Origin: Enterococcus villorum
GTDB lineage: Bacteria > Bacillota > Bacilli > Lactobacillales > Enterococcaceae
Length of the DNA stretch: 64,000 bases
Reading direction: 5' to 3'
Assembly (NCBI RefSeq): GCF_007990225.1
Contig: NZ_BJWF01000008.1
Coordinates: 1-64,000 of the forward strand
The notes under the pieces are model-generated. The model was not told where the DNA came from and made no database searches. It was given only the letters and a program-made list of their open reading frames with translations. This document shows positions 11,901 through 20,608 of the stretch, one piece after another. The position numbers and the translations under genes are program-made. Every line of letters starts with the position of its first letter. Position 1 is the first letter of the stretch.

Positions 11901-12218
11901 GAGCGATAGCTTTTCTTGGAGCATTTTTTTGCTAGACAACTTCATTAATTGTTGGTAACCAATGCCATCTTTTGCGTACACCAACAAATCAAAGAGTTGA
12001 GTTTCATATGTATACGTAAGCAGGAGACCAACAATGGGCTTTATTCCTTCTTTGATACATATTTGATAAAATTCCGGTACGCCATACAACACATCTCGGT
12101 CGGTGATGCCTAAGACGGTGTAGCCTAAGTTTTTCGCTTCTTGCACATACTCTTGAATTTTGATTGTACTTTGCAATAACGAATAAGAAGTTTTTGTATA
12201 AAGTTGTGGGAAAAACAT
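8904..12218 (-). CDS. dnaE: DNA polymerase III alpha subunit, DnaE type
   Basis: This replicative polymerase in Firmicutes extends RNA primers before handing over to PolC. The protein is about 1104 residues. It has an N-terminal PHP domain (1-210), a palm with the catalytic aspartates in MPDIDLDIPDNRR (near 385) and LLKMDFLGLRNL, and a thumb and fingers. A helix-hairpin-helix region lies near 800-860 and an OB-fold near 970-1060. The usual HxH metal motif at the PHP start is replaced by LYTKTSYSLL, so the PHP site looks non-catalytic. I start at 12218, where GGTGG is well spaced; an ATG at 12224 is also possible. It lies upstream of pfkA. Confidence 0.95.
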   Translation of the reverse strand: MFFPQLYTKTSYSLLQSTIKIQEYVQEAKNLGYTVLGITDRDVLYGVPEFYQICIKEGIKPIVGLLLTYTYETQLFDLLVYAKDGIGYQQLMKLSSKKMLQEKLSLTEFDETDHLIFVIPPHHSVVDEFEHKDSFTNHWESLKRKVASQDFYVGVTETIFEQPDGWQTFLTENRYSLCALHPVEALRKEELFALDTMRHLREGSQLSLEEINQQQTEETTNFLLSEQAMIHKFNEAKLNQALKGAQHLAQSISFEFQFHQKLLPHYPIPDQKKAGPYLDELCHSKLKERVAKITPEYQERLTYELSIIHQMGFDDYFLIVWDVMAFAHRKKIVTGAGRGSAAGSLVAYLLEITDVDPLQYHLLFERFLNPERYTMPDIDLDIPDNRREEVLDYVREKYGQYHMAQIATFGTMAAKMVLRDVARVFGLSQSEANRWSKAIPNQLKMTLQEAYRTSKLLVELVNANEKNQLLFKTALILEGLPRHVSTHAAGVVISDKNLLELVPLQKGSDEAFLTQYTMNDVEAIGLLKMDFLGLRNLSIIDYALKAIKKVERKEIQLKKIPLNDPKTLLLFQQGDTTGVFQFESAGIRNVLRRLGPETIEDIAAVNALYRPGPMQNIDTFISRKKGKEKIHYPDDSLRPILKNTYGVIVYQEQIMQIAATMAGFSLGQSDILRRAISKKKKEVIDKEREHFVNGALKQGYSKEKAIEVYDYIERFANYGFNRSHAFAYSFVGFQMGYLKEHHPGAFFVSLMNAVRHNTTKLKEYIAEARKKKLKLSAPSINQSYYGFELINKTEIRFGLTAIKGVRKDFIEDILKERKENGAYQSVDQFLIRLDKRWLKLELLQSLVAVGVFDELTPNRKQLMLDLEGKIQNIIYSGGSLELLGIMALKEEEVADYTLEEKLQLEEEYLGVYLSGHPTEGYERLKLAKKIQLITEIIPKQMTSILVMIKDIREIRTKKGERMAFIEGTDSSGEIAITVFPKFYRQFRQLFTINKVIFIQGKPEISKYNQELQLIGENFSDPDEMEKKYPDQTCYLRIKEEFDDPKTMQQLQGIIQNYTGYIPVVMYHEKNQRKVVLAQNYWVDGSENLKKQLTSLLDEGNVVFK

Positions 12219-12440
12219 GTCCATTCCACCTTTTATATAATTAGACAACTGTTCAATTAAATTGATTGCTTTGTATAAATATCAACTACTATTCATTTGC
12301 AAAAATTCGCTTCTATTTATATTATATTTCTTTATTTTACCACAATGAACTGTTAATGCATAAAACTTGTTTTTTATAGCCAGCTTTCTTTACATTCACA
12401 AAAAATCTGGTAAACTAATCTTAGAAAAGAGGTGTTCTTT

Positions 12441-12629
12441 ATGCGATATATCGTAACATTATTTTGGTCATTTGTTTTAGGGCAAGTTGTAGGTTACATT
12501 GGTGGTGCACTGACTAGCGGTGCGTATGATTTTACTTTAACAACAATTATTTCCTTGGTTGCAGGCGTTATTGTCATTTTACTTGGTGCATTAGCATCTC
12601 CTAAAAAAGAAGCCTCATCACATTCATAA
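12441..12629 (+). CDS. Small membrane protein, DUF2929 (YjzD-like)
   Basis: This 62-residue protein consists of two predicted membrane helices (about residues 4-22 and 34-54) with a short hydrophilic tail. The opening RYIVTLFWSFVLGQVVGYIG fits the DUF2929 family, whose function is not established. The ATG at 12441 is preferred because GAGGTG lies 6 nt upstream; the in-frame GTG at 12432 is part of that site. It is a single gene on the plus strand, divergent from dnaE, with its own terminator. Confidence 0.75.
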   Translation: MRYIVTLFWSFVLGQVVGYIGGALTSGAYDFTLTTIISLVAGVIVILLGALASPKKEASSHS

Positions 12630-12639
12630 AAAACCAAGC

Positions 12640-12670
12640 GAGGGAGAGATTCGTCTCACCCTCTTTTTTT
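12640..12670 (+). terminator. Terminator of the DUF2929 gene
   Basis: A 10-bp stem with one mismatch, GAGGGAGAGA with TCTCACCCTC (12640-12663), is followed by seven T on the plus strand. Confidence 0.88.
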
Positions 12671-12760
12671 GTGCCTTTTGATAAAAATCGACCCTTTCGA
12701 CAAAATCAAACGTTTGACAAAAAATTCGCTATTATTTCGTCTTTGAACAGCTTTAGCCAT

Positions 12761-13957
12761 TTATAATCGTTGTTGAAGTACTTTTCTGAAGTTAAATAAT
12801 GACAAGAGGATATTTGATAAAACAAATAAACTGGTCGCGATAAATACTGCTCGATAATTAAACGCATGAGCAACCGTTGAACCTACCATTGGTCCAAATA
12901 CTTGTCCAAAGTTACTACACATTTGGTTATAACTATAAATTCGGCTAACTCCTTCTGGTGGTGTGATTTTACTAATAAGTGTGTTGATAGATGGCATTAA
13001 TGCGCCAGTTGAAAAACCAAGAATAAATCGCAAGATCCCTAATTCTAGTGGGGTAGTCACAAACGCCATTGGAAAATAACAGCAAAAAGATAAGATCAAA
13101 CCTGCCAATAAAACTTTTTGATTGCCAATTTTGTCGCCTAATTTCCCTAATTTTGGTGAGGAAAAAACCGCTGATACACCTGATACAGACACAATCAAAC
13201 CACTAACGAATAAAATATTTCCTGCATTCCCACTTAATTGTCTAATATACAATGTTAAAATGGGACTAATTGTTGTAATACCAATTTGAAGAATTAAAGT
13301 AGTAATAAATAAACCAATCAAGATTGATAAATGTTTCATTTTTGAAAAAATTTCTTTCGTACTGATCATATCATTTTTTTCTACGGGATGAAAATCTTCT
13401 TTTACTAAAAAGATCGTCAAAAGAGTTGTTATAAGTAGCAATGCCCCAGTAATCAAAAACACTTTTTCCATGCCAAACCATTGAGCAAGAGCTCCCCCCA
13501 TGGATGGACCAATTAAACTACCAGCAATCGCACCAGTTGACAATGTTCCTAAAGCCCAACCGCTTTTTTCTTTAGGTGCTTGTGAAGCAATCATGGCAGT
13601 CGCATTCGGTATGTAGCCAGATAAAATACCGTTTAAAAAACGCATAACAAGTAACCAATACGCATTGGGCACAAAAGCCAAAGAACCCATTGTTAGTGTC
13701 ATGCCAGCTGCCGCTCGGATCATCATCAGTTTGCGACCTTTGCGATCCGCTAAATTTCCCCAGATAGGAGCCACAATGGCAGAAGCAAACGCTGTCACAG
13801 AAATGGCTAATCCTGAAAATAATTCCACTTGGTCACGTGGAGTACCTAATTGCTCAACATAAACAGGGATAAATGGCATGACTAAACTAAAACTAGCACC
13901 CGTGAAAAAACAGCCAATCCAAGCAACAAATAGGTTTTTCTTCCATTGTATCTTCAT
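12761..13957 (-). CDS. MFS multidrug efflux transporter, PmrA-like
   Basis: This 398-residue integral membrane protein has about 12 predicted helices. The MFS motif A is in GNLADRKGRKLMM, in the loop after helix 2. A motif-C-like glycine/proline-rich helix 5 (AGSLIGPSMGGALA) is typical of drug/H+ antiporters of the DHA1 group. Size and sequence resemble the PmrA/NorA-type exporters of streptococci and staphylococci, which expel fluoroquinolones and dyes. The substrate here is not shown by the sequence. It starts with ATG behind GGAGG. It is a single gene with no regulator beside it. Confidence 0.78.
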   Translation of the reverse strand: MKIQWKKNLFVAWIGCFFTGASFSLVMPFIPVYVEQLGTPRDQVELFSGLAISVTAFASAIVAPIWGNLADRKGRKLMMIRAAAGMTLTMGSLAFVPNAYWLLVMRFLNGILSGYIPNATAMIASQAPKEKSGWALGTLSTGAIAGSLIGPSMGGALAQWFGMEKVFLITGALLLITTLLTIFLVKEDFHPVEKNDMISTKEIFSKMKHLSILIGLFITTLILQIGITTISPILTLYIRQLSGNAGNILFVSGLIVSVSGVSAVFSSPKLGKLGDKIGNQKVLLAGLILSFCCYFPMAFVTTPLELGILRFILGFSTGALMPSINTLISKITPPEGVSRIYSYNQMCSNFGQVFGPMVGSTVAHAFNYRAVFIATSLFVLSNILLSLFNFRKVLQQRL

Positions 13958-14113
13958 TGATCATCCTCCTCTCTTTTTGCCTTTTTTAGAATACCCTCTT
14001 TTTGAAATAGTAGGCAATTAGTGTCAAGAAACGAAGAAATTTTGTTCTATGTACTAGTAGCAACGCTTCTTTCAAGGGCCTATTTCAATTTTATCAATGA
14101 ATCGCTTTTGTGA

Positions 14114-14151
14114 CAAAAAAACACCCTCAACGATCAACATCGAAGAGAGTG
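14114..14151 (-). terminator. Terminator of the purine permease gene
   Basis: The stem CACCCTCaaCGAT (14122-14134) pairs with ATCGaaGAGaGTG (14139-14151) and is followed on the minus strand by seven U. Confidence 0.82.
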
Positions 14152-14203
14152 AAAAACATTATATAGGATAGGAAATGACTGCTAGCCTTTTTTTATCTAA
14201 AAT

Positions 14204-15640
14204 TTATATTGTTGCTAAAATGATGAAGTTAAGAATAAACAAAATAACGACAATCCATAGTGGAATAGACACTTCTTTTACTTTACCTTTGATTACTTTT
14301 ACGATTGTGTAGAAAATGAACCCTGCAGCAATCCCGTAAGAAATACTATAACATAAACCCATAAAGATTGAAGCAAAGAATGCTGGTAACGCTTCTTCTA
14401 AATCAAGCCAATTGATATCAGCAAATGAAGCCATCATCATAACCCCAACTAAAATTAACGCTGGAGCAGTTGCTTGGTTAGGAACAATTGAAATAAGCGG
14501 TGAAAAGAAACTACTTAAAGCAAAAAGAATAGCGACTACAACAGAAGTCAAGCCTGTACGACCACCAGCACCAATTCCAGCAGCTGATTCCACATAAGTT
14601 GTCGTATTTGATGTACCAAAGACAGCCCCTACTGAAGTAGCGATTGCATCAGCAAAAAGTGCTTTATCCATTTTTGTTTTGAATCCTTTACCATCTTCTA
14701 ATGCTTCTTCGTCTTCTTTTGAGAAAATACCTGTACGGCGTCCTGTTCCAATGAACGTTCCAATTGTGTCAAATGTATCAGATAAACTAAAAGCAATGAT
14801 CGTCATGATCACTTGTGGAATTTTTGAAGAGTCACTAAACAATGATTGCATACCATCTGCACCAAAAGCTGCACCAAAAGTTGTACCTAATTCTTTAAAG
14901 GAGCTACCTAACGAATTCGCTTGCCAATCAATCATACTTAAATCAACAACGCCCATTAAGATACCTAAGATAGTTGTGACTACAATACCAATCAACATCG
15001 CTCCACAAACATTTTTAACAACCAAGATTGCTGTAAGGATCAACCCGATCACAGCAAGTAAGATCGGTGCATTGTTAAAGTTTGCCAAAGCAGGAACAAT
15101 GCCTCCATTAACTGTTACATTTGTTGCTTTACCACTTTCTACGACCGAACTAGTAATCGCTGCTTGGTCAGCAGAAAAAGATAAAAATCCAGCATTTTTA
15201 ATCCCTACATAGGCCACAAAAATACCAATACCGCCACCAATAGCATGTTGTAAACTTTCAGGAATCGAATGAATAATCAGCTTTCTTATTTTTGTAACGG
15301 TAATAAAAATATTTACCATCCCACAAATAAAAACCATCGCTAACGCTTGTTGCCAAGAATAACCTAAACCAAAAACGACAGTAAAAGTAAAGAAAGCATT
15401 TAGTCCCATACCAGGCGCTTGAGCGTAAGGAACATTCGCAAATAACCCCATCACTAAAGTCCCGATAATTGAAGCAATAATCGTAGCTAAGAACACCGCT
15501 TGAAACGGCATACCAGATGCAGATAAGATGGTTGGATTCACAAATAAGATATAACTCATTGCAAAGAAAGTTGTGACCCCCGCCATTATTTCTGTTGGTA
15601 CATTTGTATTATTTTTCTTTAATTGGAAAAATTTTTCCAT
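14204..15640 (-). CDS. NCS2-family guanine/hypoxanthine permease
   Basis: This 478-residue protein with 12-14 membrane helices is of the AzgA/PbuG type, which imports purine bases by proton symport. Diagnostic stretches are MAGVTTFFAMSYILFVNP near the N-terminus, APGMGLNAFFTFTVV, the conserved SDTFDTIGTFIGTGRRTG (near 290) and GTSNTTTYVESAAG (near 345). It starts with ATG behind GGGAG. A PurR-like box lies about 155 nt upstream, in line with purine control. I looked for a guanine riboswitch in the leader and did not find its core. Confidence 0.88.
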   Translation of the reverse strand: MEKFFQLKKNNTNVPTEIMAGVTTFFAMSYILFVNPTILSASGMPFQAVFLATIIASIIGTLVMGLFANVPYAQAPGMGLNAFFTFTVVFGLGYSWQQALAMVFICGMVNIFITVTKIRKLIIHSIPESLQHAIGGGIGIFVAYVGIKNAGFLSFSADQAAITSSVVESGKATNVTVNGGIVPALANFNNAPILLAVIGLILTAILVVKNVCGAMLIGIVVTTILGILMGVVDLSMIDWQANSLGSSFKELGTTFGAAFGADGMQSLFSDSSKIPQVIMTIIAFSLSDTFDTIGTFIGTGRRTGIFSKEDEEALEDGKGFKTKMDKALFADAIATSVGAVFGTSNTTTYVESAAGIGAGGRTGLTSVVVAILFALSSFFSPLISIVPNQATAPALILVGVMMMASFADINWLDLEEALPAFFASIFMGLCYSISYGIAAGFIFYTIVKVIKGKVKEVSIPLWIVVILFILNFIILATI

Positions 15641-15951
15641 AAAAAAATTCCACTCCCTGATTTTTTTCTGACGTAAAGCGCCACAATTAAAAGAAATAAG
15701 TCAAACATCAGCGTTTGTGTCGAACAAATGTAAATTATAATCACACTTCATTCGTTTTTCAACAAAAAAAACAAAAAAATGAAGCAAAAAACAGTTAATG
15801 TTCGTGTTTTGCTCGAAAATTGTAAAAAAAACCCAAAAATGCGTTTTCTTTTTTGTTGTAAAATTTATTTGCTCTTCTCACTTTGCTTCTTGTTTATTAA
15901 AAAAAATATGCTAGACTGAAACAAATACCAGCTTTGAAAGGAATGAAATTT
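15641..15951. promoter_or_regulatory. Divergent control region between purine permease and HAD gene, with candidate PurR box
   Basis: The 310-bp A/T-rich region lies between divergent genes. On the minus strand 15810-15796 reads AAAACACGAACATTA. This is one base from the Gram-positive PurBox core (CCGAACAWT), and a weak mirror copy CGAAAATT lies at 15814-15821. A short CAAAC/GTTTG hairpin lies at about 15702-15717. No purine riboswitch core is seen. The PurR call rests on one imperfect site. Confidence 0.45.
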
Positions 15952-16761
15952 TTGAATAGAAAGCTAATTGCCATTGATTTAGATGGAACAACTTTAAATC
16001 AAGATTCAATGATTACATTGAAAACAGAAGAAACTTTAAAAAAGGCCATGGATGCTGGTCATCATGTTAGTATTGCTACCGGACGTCCATTTAGAATGAG
16101 TCATCATTACTATCAACAATTGGGGTTAACTACACCGATGGTCAACTTCAATGGCGCCTTAGTCCACATTCCAAATCAATATTGGGCTTATGAAAAAGAA
16201 ACATTGATTGACAAACAAATTGTCTTTGATATTTTGGCTCAAAAACGTCAGCTAAATCTAGATTTTATTGCTGCTGAAAATCGTGAAACTTATTTTATTG
16301 ATAGTTTTGATTTTTTTGATGAGAAAATATTTGCTGCCACCAAACCTAGTCCTCAAAATTTATTATCTCCTCAAAATCTAACAACAAACCCTACCTCTTT
16401 ACTTGTACGAACTGAAAAAAGATATGCTGAACAAGTTTCCAATGAGTTAACTCGACAATTTGGTAATCTTGTTGATGTTCGTACTTGGGGGGGCCCGATG
16501 GCTATTTTAGAAATTGTCTCTAAAGGAATTGAAAAAGCAAAAGGTGTTCATCGTATTGCTAATTATTTGAATATTGATCAAAAAGATGTGATCGCTTTTG
16601 GTGATGAGCATAATGACTTGGAGTTATTAGAATATGCTGGTTGGGGTGTTGCAATGAAAAATGGTACTGAACAGTTAAAAGGTGTGGCCAATGATGTCAC
16701 TGAACTGACTAACCAAGAAGACGGTCTAGCTACTTATTTAGAAGATTTACTTGTATTATAA
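15952..16761 (+). CDS. Cof-type HAD-superfamily sugar-phosphatase
   Basis: This 269-residue cytoplasmic hydrolase is of the HAD IIB (Cof/YidA) type. These proteins dephosphorylate sugar phosphates or related small molecules. The nucleophile motif is LIAIDLDGTTLNQD at the start, motif II lies in SIATGRP, and the C-terminal GDEHNDLELLEYAG holds the acidic metal ligands. The alpha/beta cap lies between. I prefer the TTG at 15952, which has GAAAGGA 8-9 nt upstream. The ATG at 15943 would sit directly against that ribosome site. Confidence 0.85.
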   Translation: MNRKLIAIDLDGTTLNQDSMITLKTEETLKKAMDAGHHVSIATGRPFRMSHHYYQQLGLTTPMVNFNGALVHIPNQYWAYEKETLIDKQIVFDILAQKRQLNLDFIAAENRETYFIDSFDFFDEKIFAATKPSPQNLLSPQNLTTNPTSLLVRTEKRYAEQVSNELTRQFGNLVDVRTWGGPMAILEIVSKGIEKAKGVHRIANYLNIDQKDVIAFGDEHNDLELLEYAGWGVAMKNGTEQLKGVANDVTELTNQEDGLATYLEDLLVL

Positions 16762-16765
16762 TCAT

Positions 16766-16817
16766 AAAAAAGGTTCGTCATGAAAACAATAATTTGTTTC
16801 ATGATGAACCTTTTTTA
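16766..16817 (+). terminator. Terminator of the HAD gene
   Basis: A long stem of AAAAAAGGTTCGTCATGAAA with GTTTCATGATGAACCTTTTTT (about one mismatch) runs from 16766 to 16817. A T run lies in the 3' arm. Confidence 0.88.
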
Positions 16818-16852
16818 TGTCAGAGTATATGAAATTTTTTTTCGTTTTAACT

Positions 16853-17134
16853 CTACTTCTTGAAGCAGAACATCCTTAAAATAACCTCTATTAAACGGTA
16901 TTTTAACGATTGCTTCTTCGGAATTAAGCCAGAAAACTCAAAAATATGAAAAGCTATTTTCAATTTTTCTGTCTTAATTCTTGAAGCAGGGCATCCTTAA
17001 AATGACCTCTATTTAAACGGTATTTTAATGATTGCTTCTTCGGAATTAAGAAAAACCATTCAAAAATATGAAAAGCTATTTTCGAATGATTTCCCTTAAT
17101 TCTTGAAGCAGAGCATCCTTAAAATGACCTCTTA
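16853..17134 (-). repeat. Tandem 121-122 bp hairpin repeat at the 3' end of the PBP gene
   Basis: There are two full units and one partial unit, with TTGAAGCAG anchors at 16860, 16981 and 17103. Each unit holds two parts. Part A (for example 16973-17050) is nested inverted repeats: outer CTTAATTC..GAAGCA with TGCTTC..GAATTAAG, inner TTAAAATGACC with GGTATTTTAA. Part B is a smaller hairpin around AAAATATGAAAAGCTATTTT. The last partial A copy runs into the stop codon of the PBP gene at 17132. Degenerate relatives lie at 38462-38540 and 45597-45690, both also at gene 3' ends. Confidence 0.85.
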
Positions 17135-19285
17135 TTTTGCCATAAACATATCGTAATAGGTATCCATTATTTCTTTGGCAATGGTTAGATTCATATGATC
17201 TTTTTCGTCTACCAGGTTAGGCAAAACGACGCTGATGGCAATTTCTGGGTTATCCGTGGGGCCGTATGCCACAATATTACTATTAACTGTGGTGATATCT
17301 GGATGTCCTTCTGCGATGGTTTCAGCAGTCCCCGTTTTAGCAGATAGATCCATTTTTGCACTAGCTAATGGTTTCGCAGTGGTATAAGCATCTGTTCCAT
17401 GAACCACTTGATGGAATCCTTCACGCAGAATTGACATATCTTCTGCTGAAATATCGACAGTATTTTCTACTTTCGTTTCCATTTCTTTTTTCACTTCTCC
17501 GAGATTTCCATTTTCATCGTTGCCATAAATAGCTTTAACTAAACGCGGTTGAATTCTTTTCCCGCCGTTAGCGACTGTTGAAGCGTATTGCGCTAATTGA
17601 ATAGGTGTATAGGTGTCAAACTGTCCAAATGCTAAATCAGTAAAGTTACCAGGTGTATACCATTGTGCGCCATTATCCGTATTAAATTTCTTCATAAAAT
17701 CAACAGACCGAGAAATCCCAGGTGATTCATTTGGTAAATCAATCCCTGTTTTTGTCCCAAGACCGAATTGATTAAATGCCTTACGTAATTCTTCGTAAGC
17801 TTTGGACTCTTCGTCAAGCGATGGAAGCCCCATATTTGGTGTATACTCTAAACCTAACATTTTTAAAGCAACTTTGATCATATAAGTATTAGATGAGAGT
17901 TCCAATGCTTTTACTGCATTGATCGCTAATTGACCACTGCGATTGAATACGGAACTTTTTTCTGATGACCCTTGTAGTTTGATTGGTTCATCCACTAAAA
18001 CTTGATTACCCGAAATGACATTGGTTTGCCAACCCGCAGTTAATGTTCCTGCTTTGACGACAGAACCTGGTGTAAAGGCACTAGTAATGGTACCCAAAGC
18101 ATTTTCTGTCAATTCTTTTGAACCTTCTTCGTGACTAAAACCAGTCATTGCTAATATTTCACCCGTTTGTGGATTCATTGCTACTGCATAGGCACCTGGT
18201 GAATAAGTGGCTTTCCCACTGTCAATTAATTTTTGGTAATTTGTTTTTAAAATGTTTTCTACTTTTGCTTGGAAATCAGCGTTTAGTGATAACATTAAAT
18301 TAGACCCTTTTTCCCCAGCAAAGATCTCTTTTTGATTTGTTACATTACCATTACTGTCTAATGTCACTTCGTATTGTGTTTTGCTTCCCTGTAAGACATC
18401 TTCATATTGTTTTTCAAGGTAACTCTGCCCTACTCGATCATTACGAGAATAACCTTTTGCTAAGTATTCATCCACTTGTTCTGCAGGTAGCCCTTGTTTT
18501 TCTGTCGTGACACTCCCTAAAATACTCTTTATTGAATCTGCAGCAGTATACTGACGATTCCAGTCAGTTCCTGTGGACACCCCTGGTAACTCGGAGGCAT
18601 GTTCTGCTACTACTGCTAGTTCTTGATCGGTTACTCCTGTATTTTTGATAAATACGGTATTTAATTTATAAGCGCTATTCATTTTTTTGAAAATCGTTGC
18701 AATTTTTAATTGTTCTTCATTGAAGTTGATTTCTTCATCAGTCACTTTATCTACTGTGGCTTTGTATTGTTCACTTGTATCAAGTTTCTGTTCTTTAGCT
18801 GAAAGACGTTCAGTTGCTTCTTTTAGATGTTTGGGATCAGCTAGCCAAAAGTCTTTTTTATCACGTGCCGTCAAATTCTCATCCACTGGCATATCAATCA
18901 ATTGATTCAATTTTGTAGCTACTTTAAGCAAATCCTCTGCCGTCATTTGTGTGCCCCTTGTAAAGGTGATTGCTTGATTTGCTTGGTTCGTTACTAAGGC
19001 TTTCCCGGTTGAATCATAAATCATCCCCCGAGGAGAACTTGTTTGTATGGTCAATGTCGAAGAAGATTTTACTTTTGCTTCCATTTCCTCTCCATTAATG
19101 ATTTGTAGATAGCCTAATCGTGCAATCAATGCGACGAACAATGTAAATATAATGAAAAAAAGAAAATTTAAGCGAAAAGGCACGTGAGAACGCCGAAAAG
19201 GTTTGTTTTTTGGTTCTTGGGTTCCTTTTTTCAATTTATCCATCCATGAATTATTCAATATTTTTTTCATAAAATTTTTCATCAT
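17132..19285 (-). CDS. Class B penicillin-binding protein (transpeptidase, PBP2b type)
   Basis: This 717-residue membrane-anchored transpeptidase crosslinks peptidoglycan. There is a cytoplasmic tail of about 35 residues, one membrane helix (about 40-60), and a dimerisation domain opening with SSPRGMIYDSTGKALV. The catalytic domain has the SxxK motif as SVVK (near 405), SxN as SSN (near 463) and KTG in SAKTGTAE (near 652). No PASTA repeats follow, which argues for a PBP2b/elongation type rather than PBP2x. The first ATG is used; starts at the second or sixth residue are possible. It is transcribed alone and ends in the tandem hairpin repeat. Confidence 0.88.
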   Translation of the reverse strand: MMKNFMKKILNNSWMDKLKKGTQEPKNKPFRRSHVPFRLNFLFFIIFTLFVALIARLGYLQIINGEEMEAKVKSSSTLTIQTSSPRGMIYDSTGKALVTNQANQAITFTRGTQMTAEDLLKVATKLNQLIDMPVDENLTARDKKDFWLADPKHLKEATERLSAKEQKLDTSEQYKATVDKVTDEEINFNEEQLKIATIFKKMNSAYKLNTVFIKNTGVTDQELAVVAEHASELPGVSTGTDWNRQYTAADSIKSILGSVTTEKQGLPAEQVDEYLAKGYSRNDRVGQSYLEKQYEDVLQGSKTQYEVTLDSNGNVTNQKEIFAGEKGSNLMLSLNADFQAKVENILKTNYQKLIDSGKATYSPGAYAVAMNPQTGEILAMTGFSHEEGSKELTENALGTITSAFTPGSVVKAGTLTAGWQTNVISGNQVLVDEPIKLQGSSEKSSVFNRSGQLAINAVKALELSSNTYMIKVALKMLGLEYTPNMGLPSLDEESKAYEELRKAFNQFGLGTKTGIDLPNESPGISRSVDFMKKFNTDNGAQWYTPGNFTDLAFGQFDTYTPIQLAQYASTVANGGKRIQPRLVKAIYGNDENGNLGEVKKEMETKVENTVDISAEDMSILREGFHQVVHGTDAYTTAKPLASAKMDLSAKTGTAETIAEGHPDITTVNSNIVAYGPTDNPEIAISVVLPNLVDEKDHMNLTIAKEIMDTYYDMFMAK

Positions 19286-19554
19286 TCCTATCTATTTTCC
19301 CTACTTGCATTTGTATTTTATTGTACCTAAATTTCTTAAATTTAAAAAGAAAAAACAGAATCAGTAATAAATTCTTTAACTAATTTCAAAACAAAATGCA
19401 CCTATTGTTTCACAAATCAAAATTGTGTCACAAAAACGAATGATTTAAAACGTTAAAAAATAAAGCTTTTTATTTAATTCTGTGAATTTAGTCCGTGAAA
19501 CACAACAGATGATATTTTTACTGTGGAAAACTAATGCTTGTTATTTCATGGTAT

Positions 19555-20403
19555 TCAAACTTTGGAACCGAAATATTTCTTGATCGCTTGCCTTGTTTCT
19601 CCTACTTTTTCCTTCAATCGTTCATTTTTTGCCATATATAAATAAAAAATAATATCAACAGTGACAAATTGGGCAAGTAAAGAGTTAGTGGCTGCACTAC
19701 GATTTGTAATTTCTTTTGGTCGAGACGTTTGTATGACTACATCAGCAAGTCTACTCAGCGGATTATGCCCAAACTGTGTCAAGGCAATCACTTCAATCCC
19801 TAATTCTTTCGCAATTTCACCAATAGCGAGGACATCTGCGCTGTTTCCAGAGTTGGAAATTAACCAGAGTGTTTTTTTCGTTTCATTACTTACTAATTGT
19901 GGTAACAAAATATGGATGTCTTTTTCAAAGATAATCGGTTTTCCCACTCGTGACCATTTTTGTAAAATATCTTCTACTACTAGAGAAGAAGCCCCTACTC
20001 CATATAAAAAAACTGTCTCTGCTTTTTCTAAACTTTCGACAATTTCTTGAATTTTTTCTTCCTTTAAAATTTCGACAGTTTCTCTAATGGCTACTTGGGC
20101 ATTATTTCCTAAAATATGCTTAATCGAATAAAAGGATTCATTCGGATGTATATCGCTAAAGCCTTCTACGATCCCTGTTTGAAGCTCGGTGGAAATGTTT
20201 ATTTTAAAGTCAGTCAAACTCTGAAATCCAATTTTTTTTGAAAAACGGACAACTGTTGGTGCACTTAATCCAGCAGCTTCTGCTAATTCATTTGCCGTCA
20301 TAGTTGGGATTTTTTCGACATTTTTGATAATATAATCAGCTAGCTTTTTTTCGGCAGAAGAATACTCTTCCATCATACTTTCAATATGACTAATAACGCT
20401 CAT
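19555..20403 (-). CDS. RpiR/MurR-family transcriptional regulator
   Basis: This regulator of about 282 residues has an N-terminal helix-turn-helix (about 1-75, with NELAEAAGLSAPTVVRFSKKIGF) and a C-terminal SIS sugar-phosphate-binding domain (about 115-250, with FLYGVGASSLVVEDI and LWLISNSGNSADVLAI). Such proteins sense phosphosugars and control sugar or amino-sugar genes. The start at 20403 has AAGGGGA about 9 nt upstream; the GTG at 20412 is too close. No sugar-use genes adjoin it, so its targets are unknown. The 269-bp gap to the PBP gene shows no clear terminator. Confidence 0.85.
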   Translation of the reverse strand: MSVISHIESMMEEYSSAEKKLADYIIKNVEKIPTMTANELAEAAGLSAPTVVRFSKKIGFQSLTDFKINISTELQTGIVEGFSDIHPNESFYSIKHILGNNAQVAIRETVEILKEEKIQEIVESLEKAETVFLYGVGASSLVVEDILQKWSRVGKPIIFEKDIHILLPQLVSNETKKTLWLISNSGNSADVLAIGEIAKELGIEVIALTQFGHNPLSRLADVVIQTSRPKEITNRSAATNSLLAQFVTVDIIFYLYMAKNERLKEKVGETRQAIKKYFGSKV

Positions 20404-20540
20404 TTGCCTCACTCCCCTTTATCTACCAGTCTATGTCAGTATAACATATCCTACTAGTCGAAAAAGCGTAGAAAGAAATTTTTTGCTTTTCATAAAAACG
20501 ACAAACCGTGGGACAGATCACTTTATTACGCCACATAAAT

Positions 20541-20580
20541 AAAAAAGCAGAGAAGACAAATTTGTCTGTCTCTGCTTTTT
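20541..20580 (-). terminator. Terminator of thrS
   Basis: The stem AAAAAGCAGAGAaGACAAA pairs with TTTGTCtgTCTCTGCTTTTT (20542-20580). A/T runs flank both sides, and it lies just past the thrS stop. Confidence 0.85.
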
Positions 20581-20608
20581 ACTCAAACCTTTTTTATAGT
20601 ACTTTATC

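Noticed and set aside
14412-15212. Long plus-strand open frames inside the purine permease gene
   Set aside because: They are antisense shadows of a strongly conserved membrane protein, with no ribosome site.
15641-15790. Guanine riboswitch upstream of the purine permease
   Set aside because: The conserved purine-aptamer core and paired loops are not found on the minus strand.
16853-17134. CRISPR array
   Set aside because: Units are 121-122 bp with long internal palindromes and no unique spacers, and there are no cas genes.
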